Below, piece after piece: positions 31,529 through 39,262 of a DNA stretch of 43,061 bases (position 1 is its first letter; every line of letters begins with the position of its first letter). The notes beneath the pieces were generated by a model. It was given only the letters and a program-made list of their open reading frames with translations. It ran no database searches and was not told the origin of the DNA. Both the position numbers and the translations under genes were made by a program. The stretch spans positions 1-43,061 of the forward strand of contig CAZZIE010000018.1 in the NCBI GenBank assembly GCA_964654185.1. Direction: 5' to 3'. Source of the stretch: CAYFQV01 sp964654185. Lineage in GTDB: Bacteria > Spirochaetota > Spirochaetia > DSM-27196 > PWMO01.

Positions 31529-33319
31529 ATGGAAAAGACTAATATCTCCATACAGCACGAGCTGGTCTCGAAACTCGAGGGTTTGACACGCGACAGCGAA
31601 GAGGTGTTCATGCGTCTCGGCGAGGGTTTGCCCACGCTCCTGCGGGAGATGAACGCCAGTCTGGAGCGCTCCGAGTCGATGGTGAACAGTATTGAGGGTG
31701 GAGGCGCCGCCGGCCGCGACAATCAGTCACTGCGGGACGTTGTCGACGCGACGCGTCAGGTCGTCAACGACGGGGCAGCGCGCTTCGCCGAGATCCATCA
31801 CCAGGACGAGGAGTTCTTCCGGCGATTGGACGGCGCTATCGGCCGACTGGGCCAACTGGAAGAGCTGATCGCCACCGTGAAGGACGACTCGATCGAGATG
31901 GAGCTGGTTTCCCTCAACGCCATGACGGTGGCGCTGAAGTCGGGTCAGGCGGGCCGCGCCTTTTCCTACATCACCGACGAGCTCAAACGCCTCTCGAACC
32001 GCACGATCACCCTCACCGATGAGATCACCGAGCGCGGCTCCGGTCTTTCCCGAAGCTTCCAGGAGTATCGCAGCTCAGTCGAAGAGGCAAAGACGTTCCA
32101 GGAACGCCTCTTCACGCAGTTCCGCGAACGCCTCAACGAAAGCTTCGACGCCTTCACGGACGGTGTCGACTCGGTGGTCTCCGGCCTGCGCCGTATTCAT
32201 GAGGACTCCAAGGGCGTGAAGCAGCCTCTGACCGAGATCATGCAGGAGGTTCAGTTTCACGACTTGATCCGACAGTCTGTGGATCACGTTATCATCTCAA
32301 TCAAGGAGATAGAGGAGGTCGATGCTGGCGAATCCACCGAGACCGCCCTGGACGAGCTCACTTACTTGACGGTGCTTCCTGAGCTCTGCAGCAACCTCCT
32401 GGAAGACATCCGGGCCAAGCTGGTTCAAAGCCGCGAGACCTTCGGTAACCGCCTCGAAGATGCGGAGCAACAAATCCAGGAGGTGGAGGAGGAGCGCAAC
32501 AGCTTCGTAGAGGAGCGCATCACCACGGATGCATCCGACAGTCGCTCCCTTTCGGCGCTTTTCGATCGGGCGTCCCGGCTCCTCGAGGATCTGCTGGGCG
32601 ATCTCACCGCATCGCTCCGCATGAAGGGGAAGATCTCCAGTGACGGTCGCGACCTGATGCGTCAGGTGGAGCAGCTCGAACGCGCCTTCGAGTCCTTTTC
32701 GACGATCATTACCCGCTTCCACAGCATAGACATTGCGTCACGCATTGAGGTGGCGAAGCAGGAGGTGCTCCAGCAGATGTCCGGGACGGTCGACCAGATG
32801 ACCAAGCTCACCCGCGACATAGATACCGATGTAAACGCCTCCCTGGACGCGACCAAGACCTTCATCAAGGAGGTCAATGGCGCAATCAATGGCTATCAGG
32901 ACGTGCTCTCCGGAGAGGACACCTTCGTGGTGGAGTTCCGTGACAACATGCGTCGCCACTACCAGGCTCTTTCGGAGGCGAACCGCGGAGTGACTTCCTG
33001 GATCGGCGATTTTGCCACCTACACCGGCCGCTTCTTCACCCTCTTCTCCGACACCAAACACGACCTCCAGCGGCTGGACGACCTGGCCGAGGAGATTCGG
33101 GACATTCAGCGCACCCTCGGTGAGGTCAAAACACGCGCCGAGAACCGTCGACAGGATCTCCTGTCGGAGCTGGGCCGGGACGACTGGAACATCGGAGACG
33201 AGCGCCTCCGGTCCATGATAGAGCGTTTCACCATTTTCACGCACAAGAAGCAGGCGGGTGAGCTCGCCGGTTTCGACGTCGAGGAGGGCGTCGAAGCGGG
33301 AGAGATCACCTTCTTCTAA
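31529..33319 (+). CDS. Soluble receptor-like coiled-coil protein paired with CheD
   Basis: A 596-residue, almost entirely helical cytoplasmic protein with no membrane segment, signal or sensor domain that I can see. Residues about 120-165 (EMELVSLNAMTVALKSGQAG then RAFSYITDELKRLSNRT) resemble the hairpin tip of methyl-accepting chemotaxis proteins, where the usual text is LNALIAAIEAARAGEAGRGFAVVA-like. The rest is Glu/Arg/Gln-rich heptads that could form long helical bundles. The next gene, 17 bases on, is cheD, whose product deamidates or demethylates receptor glutamines, so this protein is a natural partner. The last residues (GEITFF) resemble the CheD end (GEPTFF). ATG 31529 has no ribosome site; a later in-frame ATG (Met28, 31610) has GAGGTG before it and is the alternative start. 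The precise family is not known to me. Confidence 0.8.
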   Translation: MEKTNISIQHELVSKLEGLTRDSEEVFMRLGEGLPTLLREMNASLERSESMVNSIEGGGAAGRDNQSLRDVVDATRQVVNDGAARFAEIHHQDEEFFRRLDGAIGRLGQLEELIATVKDDSIEMELVSLNAMTVALKSGQAGRAFSYITDELKRLSNRTITLTDEITERGSGLSRSFQEYRSSVEEAKTFQERLFTQFRERLNESFDAFTDGVDSVVSGLRRIHEDSKGVKQPLTEIMQEVQFHDLIRQSVDHVIISIKEIEEVDAGESTETALDELTYLTVLPELCSNLLEDIRAKLVQSRETFGNRLEDAEQQIQEVEEERNSFVEERITTDASDSRSLSALFDRASRLLEDLLGDLTASLRMKGKISSDGRDLMRQVEQLERAFESFSTIITRFHSIDIASRIEVAKQEVLQQMSGTVDQMTKLTRDIDTDVNASLDATKTFIKEVNGAINGYQDVLSGEDTFVVEFRDNMRRHYQALSEANRGVTSWIGDFATYTGRFFTLFSDTKHDLQRLDDLAEEIRDIQRTLGEVKTRAENRRQDLLSELGRDDWNIGDERLRSMIERFTIFTHKKQAGELAGFDVEEGVEAGEITFF

Positions 33320-33336
33320 AAAAAGGGACAATCCGA

Positions 33337-33930
33337 ATGCACACCCACTACAACTCCCGGTTGCAGAAGAACGTCGTAATCATTCATCCCGGCGAGTACT
33401 ACGCAACCGGCGAGGACATGTACATCTCAACGGTACTCGGAAGCTGCATTGCCGTCGCCTTCCACGACGCGAAGAAGGGCCTCGGCGGGCTGAACCACTT
33501 CATGCTGCCCGGCTCCCTGGACAAGGAGGACTACATCCTCAGCGAGAGCGGCAAGTACGGCATGTACGCCATGGAGCTGGTGATCAACGATCTCCTGAAG
33601 CTCGGCGCCTCCCGACAGAACCTGCGCGCAAAGGTCTTCGGAGGCGGTCATGTTCTGAGCGCATCGATCGGCGACAACGACGGAGTGCCGAAGAGCAACA
33701 TCACCTTCGCCTTCGAGTACCTCCGGATGGAAGGGTTTCCCGTGGATTCTTCGGATGTCGGCGGCACCATTGCTCGAAAGATCTTCTTCGACCCGCGCAC
33801 CTCCCGGGTCCTCCTGAAGCGCATTACCGGCAAGCTCGTTGTCGACGTGGAGAAGGAAGAGGAAGACTACCTGGAAAAGATACGGAAGAAAGAGGAGAAG
33901 AAGACGAGGGGCGAGCCGACGTTCTTCTAA
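33337..33930 (+). CDS. cheD: Chemotaxis receptor glutamine deamidase CheD
   Basis: CheD deamidates specific glutamines (and demethylates glutamates) of chemoreceptors and, in many bacteria, is tuned by CheC. The 197-residue protein has the catalytic Cys37 in YISTVLGSCIAVAF and His54 in GGLNHFMLPG, plus Ser31/Thr32 at the place of the catalytic Thr; GGGHVLSASIGDNDGVPKSN and VGGTIARKIFFDPRTSRVLLKR complete the fold. It is about 40 residues longer than the minimal CheD of Thermotoga, the excess being a lysine/glutamate-rich tail ending in GEPTFF. ATG 33337 follows AAAGGGA. It is co-transcribed with the receptor-like protein 17 bases upstream. No cheC, cheA or cheY is in the window. Confidence 0.94.
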   Translation: MHTHYNSRLQKNVVIIHPGEYYATGEDMYISTVLGSCIAVAFHDAKKGLGGLNHFMLPGSLDKEDYILSESGKYGMYAMELVINDLLKLGASRQNLRAKVFGGGHVLSASIGDNDGVPKSNITFAFEYLRMEGFPVDSSDVGGTIARKIFFDPRTSRVLLKRITGKLVVDVEKEEEDYLEKIRKKEEKKTRGEPTFF

Positions 33931-33968
33931 TGCGCCGGCGCCGCGGCTACTCGCCCCACCGCGGCTGC

Positions 33969-34003
33969 GTTCGCCGCCGGAGCTGCGGTTCGCCGCCGGA
34001 GCT
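33969..34003. repeat. Short direct repeat at the 3' end of the FecR-protein gene
   Basis: The 16-mer GTTCGCCGCCGGAGCT occurs twice, 19 bases apart, in the 71-base gap between the convergent cheD and FecR-protein genes. The second copy runs into the FecR stop codon. Confidence 0.7.
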
Positions 34004-35390
34004 AATCGTCGGCGGCGCCGGCTCCGTCCTCCTCCGGAGCGGCAGGCTCTTCAGCCTCCGGCAAAGCCCCTTCGTTGCGCCGCAGGTAGAGCTTCGTCAC
34101 GTACCGCATGATGTTCATGCGGCGTTCGAACACCGCGACGTCTCCCTCAATCAGCGAAAAGAGCTCCTCCGCGGTCAGATCGTCGGTCACGCGCAGCTCC
34201 GGATCCAGCCCTTCCGACCGGTATATCTCCGCAGTGTGCCGGAGCCGATAGTGGAGGCGTTCGTACCGCTGCAGGACCGGAAGCGCCCGGCGGAGCGCCG
34301 GGGCAACGCGCCGGAGCTGCTGCGGGAGCGCAGCCTCGTCCGGCTGGAGGAGCCGCCGCTCCTCATCAATCCAGCGATCGAGAACATCCCTTCGCGCCAT
34401 GAGTGCCTGATAGACCCGGGTCAGATCCTCCCGCGCTTCGAGGTATCGCCGCGCCTGCACGCGCAGCACGGCTGCGGGGTTCCGCCGCAACTCCTGCAAG
34501 CGATCGGCAATCCAGCGGCGTCGGAAACTCTGGATATCGTCCCGATCCGGCGCAGTGGTGTCGAGGGCAATGTTGCGGAAGCGATCCGGGCCGAGCCGTT
34601 CCACCGCTCGCTCCGGGTCGGCAAAGAGGGTGCGGCCGCCTTCATCCCGGACCTCGACGCGGCCCTCTTCCGCCGTCACCAGAACATCCCCGTTGAAGGT
34701 AGCATCGACACTGAAGGTGGTGCCTCGAACGCCAAGAGTCGCAGACTCCGTCGCCACTTCAAAGGAGCTCTCGCGGCCGAGGCGATCCACAACCACCGAG
34801 ATAGAGCCGTGGATCAGCTCCACGGTATTTCGCGGAGCGGTCGCGCTCGCCTGAACGCGAAGGACGCTCATGTCGAGGTAGAGCTCCGTGTCCGGCTGGA
34901 CGATGATGCGCGCCTCCGCCCCGAGGTCGGGATTCGTCGCGATCTCAAGGAGGTCCCCCGCAGCGGTCCGGAAGAAGTCGAAGCTTTCGACGGGGAAACC
35001 GAAATCGGCTGGGTTGGGCATGAGCTCGCCGTCGCGGAAGACCTCCGGGGCGCCCTCAACGTAGACGACGGTCCCGACGTCGACGCGCCGTCCCGCGGTG
35101 TCGGCGTCCTGTGCGGCCAGTGGTGCGGCCCACAGAGCCACCGCAAGCAGCACCGCACCCACGGTGGCGAGAAACCGGGCCGTGCCGCCCAGGCGGTCGA
35201 AGCCGGACAGGCGGTTGGAGCCGCACGGACGGTCTGCACCGGACAGGCGGTTGGAGCCGCACGCACGGGCTGCGCCGGGCAGGCGATCAGCGCCGAAGGG
35301 GCCGGCCGCAATGGGAGACACATCTCCGCTGGAAAGGCCGGCGATAGCTCTCGGTTTCTGCTGAGGCCGTGGCGTCATGGCTTGCCTCAT
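34002..35390 (-). CDS. FecR-domain envelope protein with long helical C-terminal region
   Basis: A 462-residue exported protein. Residues 1-70 are an odd Arg/Gly/Ser-rich leader with 12-residue repeats, followed by a signal-type hydrophobic stretch (FLATVGAVLLAVALWAAPLAA). Residues about 100-260 form a FecR (PF04773) beta-helix-like domain (GDLLEIATNPDLGAEARIIV, VELIHGSISVVVDRL, TESATLGVRGTTFSVDATF, VLVTAEEGRVEVRDEGG). The remaining 190 residues are helical, Arg/Glu-rich, and end in an acidic Ala/Glu/Pro tail. FecR domains in spirochaetes are usually periplasmic and not linked to iron sigma factors; none is nearby. ATG 35390 is preceded by AGGAGGG. It follows the SPL-like gene by 39 bases and is probably in that operon. 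Confidence 0.82.
   Translation of the reverse strand: MRQAMTPRPQQKPRAIAGLSSGDVSPIAAGPFGADRLPGAARACGSNRLSGADRPCGSNRLSGFDRLGGTARFLATVGAVLLAVALWAAPLAAQDADTAGRRVDVGTVVYVEGAPEVFRDGELMPNPADFGFPVESFDFFRTAAGDLLEIATNPDLGAEARIIVQPDTELYLDMSVLRVQASATAPRNTVELIHGSISVVVDRLGRESSFEVATESATLGVRGTTFSVDATFNGDVLVTAEEGRVEVRDEGGRTLFADPERAVERLGPDRFRNIALDTTAPDRDDIQSFRRRWIADRLQELRRNPAAVLRVQARRYLEAREDLTRVYQALMARRDVLDRWIDEERRLLQPDEAALPQQLRRVAPALRRALPVLQRYERLHYRLRHTAEIYRSEGLDPELRVTDDLTAEELFSLIEGDVAVFERRMNIMRYVTKLYLRRNEGALPEAEEPAAPEEDGAGAADD
35203..35262 (-). repeat. 36-base minisatellite in the leader of the FecR protein
   Basis: A 24-base block (CCGGACAGGCGGTTGGAGCC plus four more bases) occurs at 35203 and again at 35239. 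It encodes the 12-residue unit CGSNRLSGADRP and its copy CGSNRLSGFDRL. Degenerate copies flank it on both sides (GADRLPGAARA; GGTARF). The repeat lies before the hydrophobic signal segment. Confidence 0.85.
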
Positions 35391-35429
35391 TCGCTTCCCT
35401 CCTGTCGACGGAGATCTCCGGTGCGTCCG

Positions 35430-36521
35430 TCATGTCCGCTCCGACCGGCGGCGGTCCGGAACGCGGACCGGTGAGAAGATCGGGGCGAGCTCCGGAAGCT
35501 CGTGCGGCAGGGCGCCGAAGGCCTTGCGCCACACCGTCGCGCTTTCCATACACATGTACACCGGCGCTGGTAGCGTCCGGCGCAGCCGCTCCCGAAGCCA
35601 TCTATAGACGGCAACGCGCTCCTGTTGCAAGTATCGGTACTTGCCGTCCCGACCGGGAACGAACTCCTCCAGAAGATAGGGACGGTCGTCCATTTTGTCG
35701 CGCAAAGCCGGCGTGTACCGGATGGTTCCCAGGCTGATCCAGACTACCTTCTCCGGGTTGAACTCCCCGAGCGCGTCGATGAGCGGCCCATAGTGATCCT
35801 GCCAGTCCGGAACGGCAATGACCGGATCGAAGTGGAAGGCCAGACGGTAGCCCGCAGCGGCGGCACGCCGGGCTGCCGCGAGCCTCCGCTCCACCGGCGC
35901 AGCTACACCCTCCTCCTCAGTCGCCACGGCGTCAGGATTCAGCGAGAAGGCGATTACCGCGTTCCCCTTCTGCGGCAGGTCGAGAAGGTGATCCACCAGA
36001 TCCGTCTTGCTCTTCAGCTCCAGAATGAGGTTGTCCAGATCGGCGAGCGCTTCGATCAACCGCGCTGAGTTCCCGAAGATGGGGTCGAGTAACAGGGAGT
36101 CACCGGTCTCCCCCGATCCGATGCGCACGGTGCGGTCGGCGTTCTCCGCGGCGATCCGGCGGATGTCGGCAATGGCGTCATCAAGCCCGACGTGAACGGT
36201 CAGCGGGGAGAAATTGAGGTAGCTCCGCATGATGCAGTAGGAGCAACCGAGATTGCATCCCACATAGAGATCCACCGTCAGGTAGTTGCAGCAGACGTGC
36301 CCTCGCGTACCGGGGCAGCGCCCGACAATCGGACCGTCCGGGCGCTTCACGAAAAGGGTGTACTGGTTCAGATGCTCCCGGGGTATCTCGTTGCGGTGGT
36401 CGACGATGTGTCGCGGAAGCGAGGGTAAGGCGCGTTCCAGACGATCCTCCACCAGCGGAAGCGCACCCCTGGTCACGTAGACGCGTTCAATCGTCAGGTC
36501 AGAGTAAGTCCTGTAGCTCAC
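35430..36521 (-). CDS. SPL-like radical SAM protein (spore photoproduct lyase family homologue)
   Basis: A 363-residue radical SAM enzyme. The cluster motif is C89-NLG-C93-SY-C96 in VGCNLGCSYCIMRSYLNF, preceded by further cysteines in GRCPGTRGHVCCNYL (C69, C77, C78), a pattern of the SplB-like family. SAM-binding strands follow (RIGSGETGDSLLLD, LILELKSKTDLV, AVIAFSLNPD, AFHFDPVI). The hydrogen-donor cysteine that true spore photoproduct lyases carry 40-50 residues after the motif is absent; the next Cys is about 230 residues on. A non-sporulating spirochaete would not need the lyase, so another reaction is likely. The start is GTG 36521 (AGGCGAGGACAG before it), overlapping the ParB-like gene by 23 bases, so the two are translated together. 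Confidence 0.85.
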   Translation of the reverse strand: MSYRTYSDLTIERVYVTRGALPLVEDRLERALPSLPRHIVDHRNEIPREHLNQYTLFVKRPDGPIVGRCPGTRGHVCCNYLTVDLYVGCNLGCSYCIMRSYLNFSPLTVHVGLDDAIADIRRIAAENADRTVRIGSGETGDSLLLDPIFGNSARLIEALADLDNLILELKSKTDLVDHLLDLPQKGNAVIAFSLNPDAVATEEEGVAAPVERRLAAARRAAAAGYRLAFHFDPVIAVPDWQDHYGPLIDALGEFNPEKVVWISLGTIRYTPALRDKMDDRPYLLEEFVPGRDGKYRYLQQERVAVYRWLRERLRRTLPAPVYMCMESATVWRKAFGALPHELPELAPIFSPVRVPDRRRSERT

Positions 36522-37485
36522 CTGTCCTCGCCTTCAAGGTGTCCAGAGCGGCCAGTTTCCGGCCGAACTCGTCCGCGGTTGCGAAAGAGAAGGTCACCTC
36601 GAAGCGATCCCCCTCGAAGTACGGCGGCGGCGTGAGCCGGATCCCCGTGCCCTCCAGCACCTCATTGCGGATGGACTCGAATCTGTCGGACAGGGCGGTC
36701 AGCTTTGGGTATCGTCGGCGCATCAGGGCGTCGACGGGATCCGACGCCGCCGCGGCCTCGCGCACCATTTCCGCCACGGTGTCGCCGAGATCGGCGCCGC
36801 CCGGGGTCTCCGTCGAGCTTTCCGGAGCGGCCGTGCTGTCGCGCGCGGCCGCTTCGCCTCGAGCCGTTTCGCGCCCGGCCGCTTCGCGGCGCGCGTTCTC
36901 GATTGCGAGGCGCAGCACCTGCCGGCGCCGGGAGAAGGAGATGCCCCGGGTGGCATCCAGAACGCGTTGCAGTGTCGCAGTGTCACCGGGCAGATAGTGC
37001 GCAAGGGACTCCGCAGTACGCAGATCAACGAGCGCCCCCTGCAGCGCTTCCTGCAACACTGGAGGAAGCGCCGTGAAACGTTCCGCCTTCACCGCGAAGG
37101 CAGCGTCTCCCGTGACCTGCCGAGAGAGCTCCTCGTCAATCTCCACTGCCAGATCGCGACAGAGCCGCCGGATGGCTGCGACTTCCCGCCAGGAGTAGCC
37201 GCCGGCACGGTTTTCAAGGCGCAGCGCAAGGTGGACCGTCTCGCGATTGCTCACCTCAATCGGCGCAACAGAGAGCTGTCGAAGTCCCTGGCGCTTCGCC
37301 TCCCGGATGATGGGCCACCCCCATACCACGGTGCCGGACGTATCGGCGGCCACGGGCAGCGGCGGATGGAGGCCGCGTGCAACCGTCTCGGCGAGCGCCT
37401 CGACGGCGAAGTCATCCTCGGGATCGGCGAACACGTCGAACCGAGTTGAAGAAGTGGTAAGAGCGTCGATGGATCGGTACTCCAC
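36499..37485 (-). CDS. ParB-like nuclease/partition-fold protein
   Basis: A 328-residue protein whose N-terminal half follows the ParB/Spo0J order. It has an opening strand (MEYRSIDALTTSSTRFDVF), a segment like the ParB 'GERR-x-x-A' helix (VVWGWPIIREAKRQGLRQLSVAPIEV), and an EN-containing helix (ETVHLALRLENRAGGYSWREVAAIRRL). A helix-turn-helix-like region ends the core (VLQEALQGALVDLRTAESLAHYLPG, then ISFSRRRQVLRL). The canonical GERR-type residues are degenerate. A low-complexity Ala/Arg/Glu/Thr insert (36795-36900) precedes a C-terminal domain of about 100 residues that I do not recognise. The start is GTG 37485, without a ribosome site and nine bases from a good -10. It overlaps the SPL-like gene. 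No parA is nearby, so chromosome partition is unlikely; a regulatory or substrate-handling partner of the radical SAM enzyme is inferred. Confidence 0.75.
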   Translation of the reverse strand: MEYRSIDALTTSSTRFDVFADPEDDFAVEALAETVARGLHPPLPVAADTSGTVVWGWPIIREAKRQGLRQLSVAPIEVSNRETVHLALRLENRAGGYSWREVAAIRRLCRDLAVEIDEELSRQVTGDAAFAVKAERFTALPPVLQEALQGALVDLRTAESLAHYLPGDTATLQRVLDATRGISFSRRRQVLRLAIENARREAAGRETARGEAAARDSTAAPESSTETPGGADLGDTVAEMVREAAAASDPVDALMRRRYPKLTALSDRFESIRNEVLEGTGIRLTPPPYFEGDRFEVTFSFATADEFGRKLAALDTLKARTGELQDLL

Positions 37486-37494
37486 GGCGCGGTA

Positions 37495-37523
37495 AACCTA
37501 CCAGAACACACCGCGGCGGCCAA
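37495..37523 (-). promoter_or_regulatory. Promoter abutting the ParB-like gene
   Basis: On the minus strand TTGGCC (37523-37518), 17 bases, TAGGTT (37500-37495). Only nine bases separate it from GTG 37485, predicting a leaderless message. Confidence 0.45.
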
Positions 37524-37610
37524 GAGGCCCCGTGCGGCCGCCCGGCCGCGGGCACGGTCCATTCGATTCCCGGGACGCCGGCGCCCCGGAGAGAGAGAGG
37601 CGGCCGCCGG

Positions 37611-37639
37611 TTGACACGGGTAGGGCGGCGTCCTAGAGT
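37611..37639 (+). promoter_or_regulatory. hom promoter
   Basis: TTGACA (37611-37616), 17 bases, TAGAGT (37634-37639), identical in -35, spacing and -10 to the promoter of the ABC ATPase gene. Leader of about 40 bases. Confidence 0.7.
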
Positions 37640-37686
37640 GACCCAACTCGCCGCCGGGGGCGCCGGAGCACTGGAGTACCGAGATC

Positions 37687-39018
37687 ATGCAGGAACAGAC
37701 TGTGGACATTGCGATTGTAGGATGCGGCACCGTCGGTGGCGCCACCGCTGAAACCCTCCTGGCGAATCGCAATCTCATTGCCGCGAAGTCCGGCATTTCC
37801 GTTCGTATCAAGTACCTTGTGGACCGTCGCTTCGACTACGCCAAGGACCTCAAGCTCGACGAGACGCTCTTCGAGAAGGATCTCCAGCGCGTCCTGGAGG
37901 ACGATGATGTCGAGATCATCGTCGAGCTCGTCGGGGGAACCACTACGGCGAAGGACATCATTACACAAGCCCTGGAGGCGGGTAAGCACGTCGTCACCGC
38001 CAACAAGGCGCTCCTGGCACATCACGGGGCGGAGCTCCTTGCACATGCGCGCCGGAAGGAGCGGGTGATCGGCTTCGAGGCGAGTTGCGGAGGCGGGATC
38101 CCGATCCTGCGCGCCATCTACGACGGCCAGGTGGCAAACCGGATAGACGCGCTCTACGGCATTGTGAACGGTACCTCGAATTACATTCTCACGCGCATGG
38201 ACGAGAGCGGGATCACCTTTCAGGAGGCTCTTCAGGAGGCGAGATTCCGCGGCCTTGCCGAGCACGATCCGAGCCTGGACGTCAACGGTACGGATTCGGC
38301 GCACAAGATCGCTCTCCTGGCATCACTGGCCTTTGGCGTGAAGATTGACTTCGACGACATTCCGATCTCCGGAATCGACGCTCTCGATTCCCTGGACGTA
38401 GGTTCCGGGACGAGCCTCGGATATGTCGTGAAACTCCTGGCCATTGCGCAAATGCTGGGAGACGAGGTTTCCATTCGGGTGCGTCCCGCCTTCATCTCCC
38501 GGGAGCATCCCCTGGCGTGGGTGAATGGGCCCTTCAACGCGGTCAGCATGTATGGAAGCGCCACCGGACACACCATGTACTACGGCCGCGGAGCCGGAGG
38601 ATCTCCCACGGCATCTGCGGTGATTGCGGACATTGTCGGCGTGGCCAACGGCACTCTTCCGGAAATCTTCCGGCGCTACGGCTACTGGCCGGACACCGGG
38701 CGGTCCACCGCTCTCATGTCCCTGGACGACCTGGAAAGCCGCTTCTACCTCCGCGTCATGGCGAACGACTCGCCCGGCACCCTTGCGCACATTGCCCAGA
38801 TCCTGGCCCGACATGAGGTCAACATTGCGTCGGTGCATCAGGAGGAAACGCCGGAGGACGCCCTCTCCGGAGACCACGTCCCGGTCGTCATTACCCTGCA
38901 CAGCACCCGGGAGGGAAACGTCAGGCGCGCCCAGGAGGAGATCGACGCGCTTTCCGACACCTCCGGGGAGAGCGTGAGCATTCCGATTGTCGATGAGCAT
39001 CCCGAAGCAGTAGGCTGA
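37687..39018 (+). CDS. hom: Homoserine dehydrogenase
   Basis: NAD(P)H-dependent reduction of aspartate semialdehyde to homoserine, the branch point to threonine and methionine. The 443-residue monofunctional enzyme has the Rossmann loop IAIVGCGTVGGATAE (residues 8-22), VVTANKALLAHHG with the conserved Asn-Lys, the substrate block FEASCGGGIPILRAI, GIVNGTSNYILTRM, and the catalytic region LAEHDPSLDVNGTDSAHKIALLA. A C-terminal ACT domain (FYLRVMANDSPGTLAHIAQIL) is expected to give threonine feedback inhibition. ATG 37687 has GGAG ten bases before it and a consensus promoter just upstream. A hairpin (39026-39042) follows the stop. No other threonine or methionine gene is adjacent, so it is a single-gene unit. 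Confidence 0.97.
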   Translation: MQEQTVDIAIVGCGTVGGATAETLLANRNLIAAKSGISVRIKYLVDRRFDYAKDLKLDETLFEKDLQRVLEDDDVEIIVELVGGTTTAKDIITQALEAGKHVVTANKALLAHHGAELLAHARRKERVIGFEASCGGGIPILRAIYDGQVANRIDALYGIVNGTSNYILTRMDESGITFQEALQEARFRGLAEHDPSLDVNGTDSAHKIALLASLAFGVKIDFDDIPISGIDALDSLDVGSGTSLGYVVKLLAIAQMLGDEVSIRVRPAFISREHPLAWVNGPFNAVSMYGSATGHTMYYGRGAGGSPTASAVIADIVGVANGTLPEIFRRYGYWPDTGRSTALMSLDDLESRFYLRVMANDSPGTLAHIAQILARHEVNIASVHQEETPEDALSGDHVPVVITLHSTREGNVRRAQEEIDALSDTSGESVSIPIVDEHPEAVG

Positions 39019-39025
39019 ACAATGG

Positions 39026-39042
39026 CGCACGCTCCGCGTGCG
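39026..39042. terminator. Hairpin after hom
   Basis: CGCACGC / GCGTGCG with a three-base loop, seven bases after the hom stop. It has no T run, so it may end transcription weakly or protect the 3' end. Confidence 0.45.
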
Positions 39043-39150
39043 AAATGCTTGCGGATTCTGGGCGATGCACGCAGTGCGGGACGCGCGCAGGACGCGGACA
39101 TTCACGACCGGTGCCCCTACCGGTACCTCCGTGTCTGGTTCGGGCTTGCG

Positions 39151-39194
39151 ACCGGTTTGTTCAATTGACAGGGGCAAACCGGTTTAGCTATTGT
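39151..39194 (+). promoter_or_regulatory. glgP promoter with LacI-type operator
   Basis: TTGACA (39165-39170), 18 bases, TATTGT (39189-39194). The promoter is framed by a perfect inverted repeat ACCGGTTTG (39151-39159) and CAAACCGGT (39175-39183). The second arm extends to the 10-base palindrome AAACCGGTTT (39176-39185), the shape of LacI/GalR-family operators, placed inside the -35/-10 spacer. Confidence 0.6.
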
Positions 39195-39262
39195 CATTGC
39201 AGTCATTGCACCGGTGCCGAACCGGCGCCGCTACAACCCCGGCATGTACAAGGCAGGTTTCC

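Noticed and set aside
33317..33324. A run of seven A right at the stop of the receptor-like gene, considered as a slippage site producing a fusion with CheD
   Set aside because: The TAA stop is part of the A run start, so adding or removing an A downstream of it does not remove the stop. The run most likely just supplies the purine-rich ribosome site of cheD.
33258..35474. A 738-codon plus-strand frame over cheD and the FecR gene
   Set aside because: cheD in another frame has intact catalytic residues; this frame starts inside the preceding gene and reads through the antisense of the FecR gene.
35430..36521. Annotation as a true spore photoproduct lyase
   Set aside because: The donor cysteine downstream of the cluster motif is absent and nothing in the window suggests sporulation; the family resemblance is kept but not the function.
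36499..37485. Chromosome partition protein ParB and a nearby replication origin
   Set aside because: The core arginine motif is degenerate, no parA is present, and I found no clear parS-like 16-base palindrome or DnaA-box cluster.
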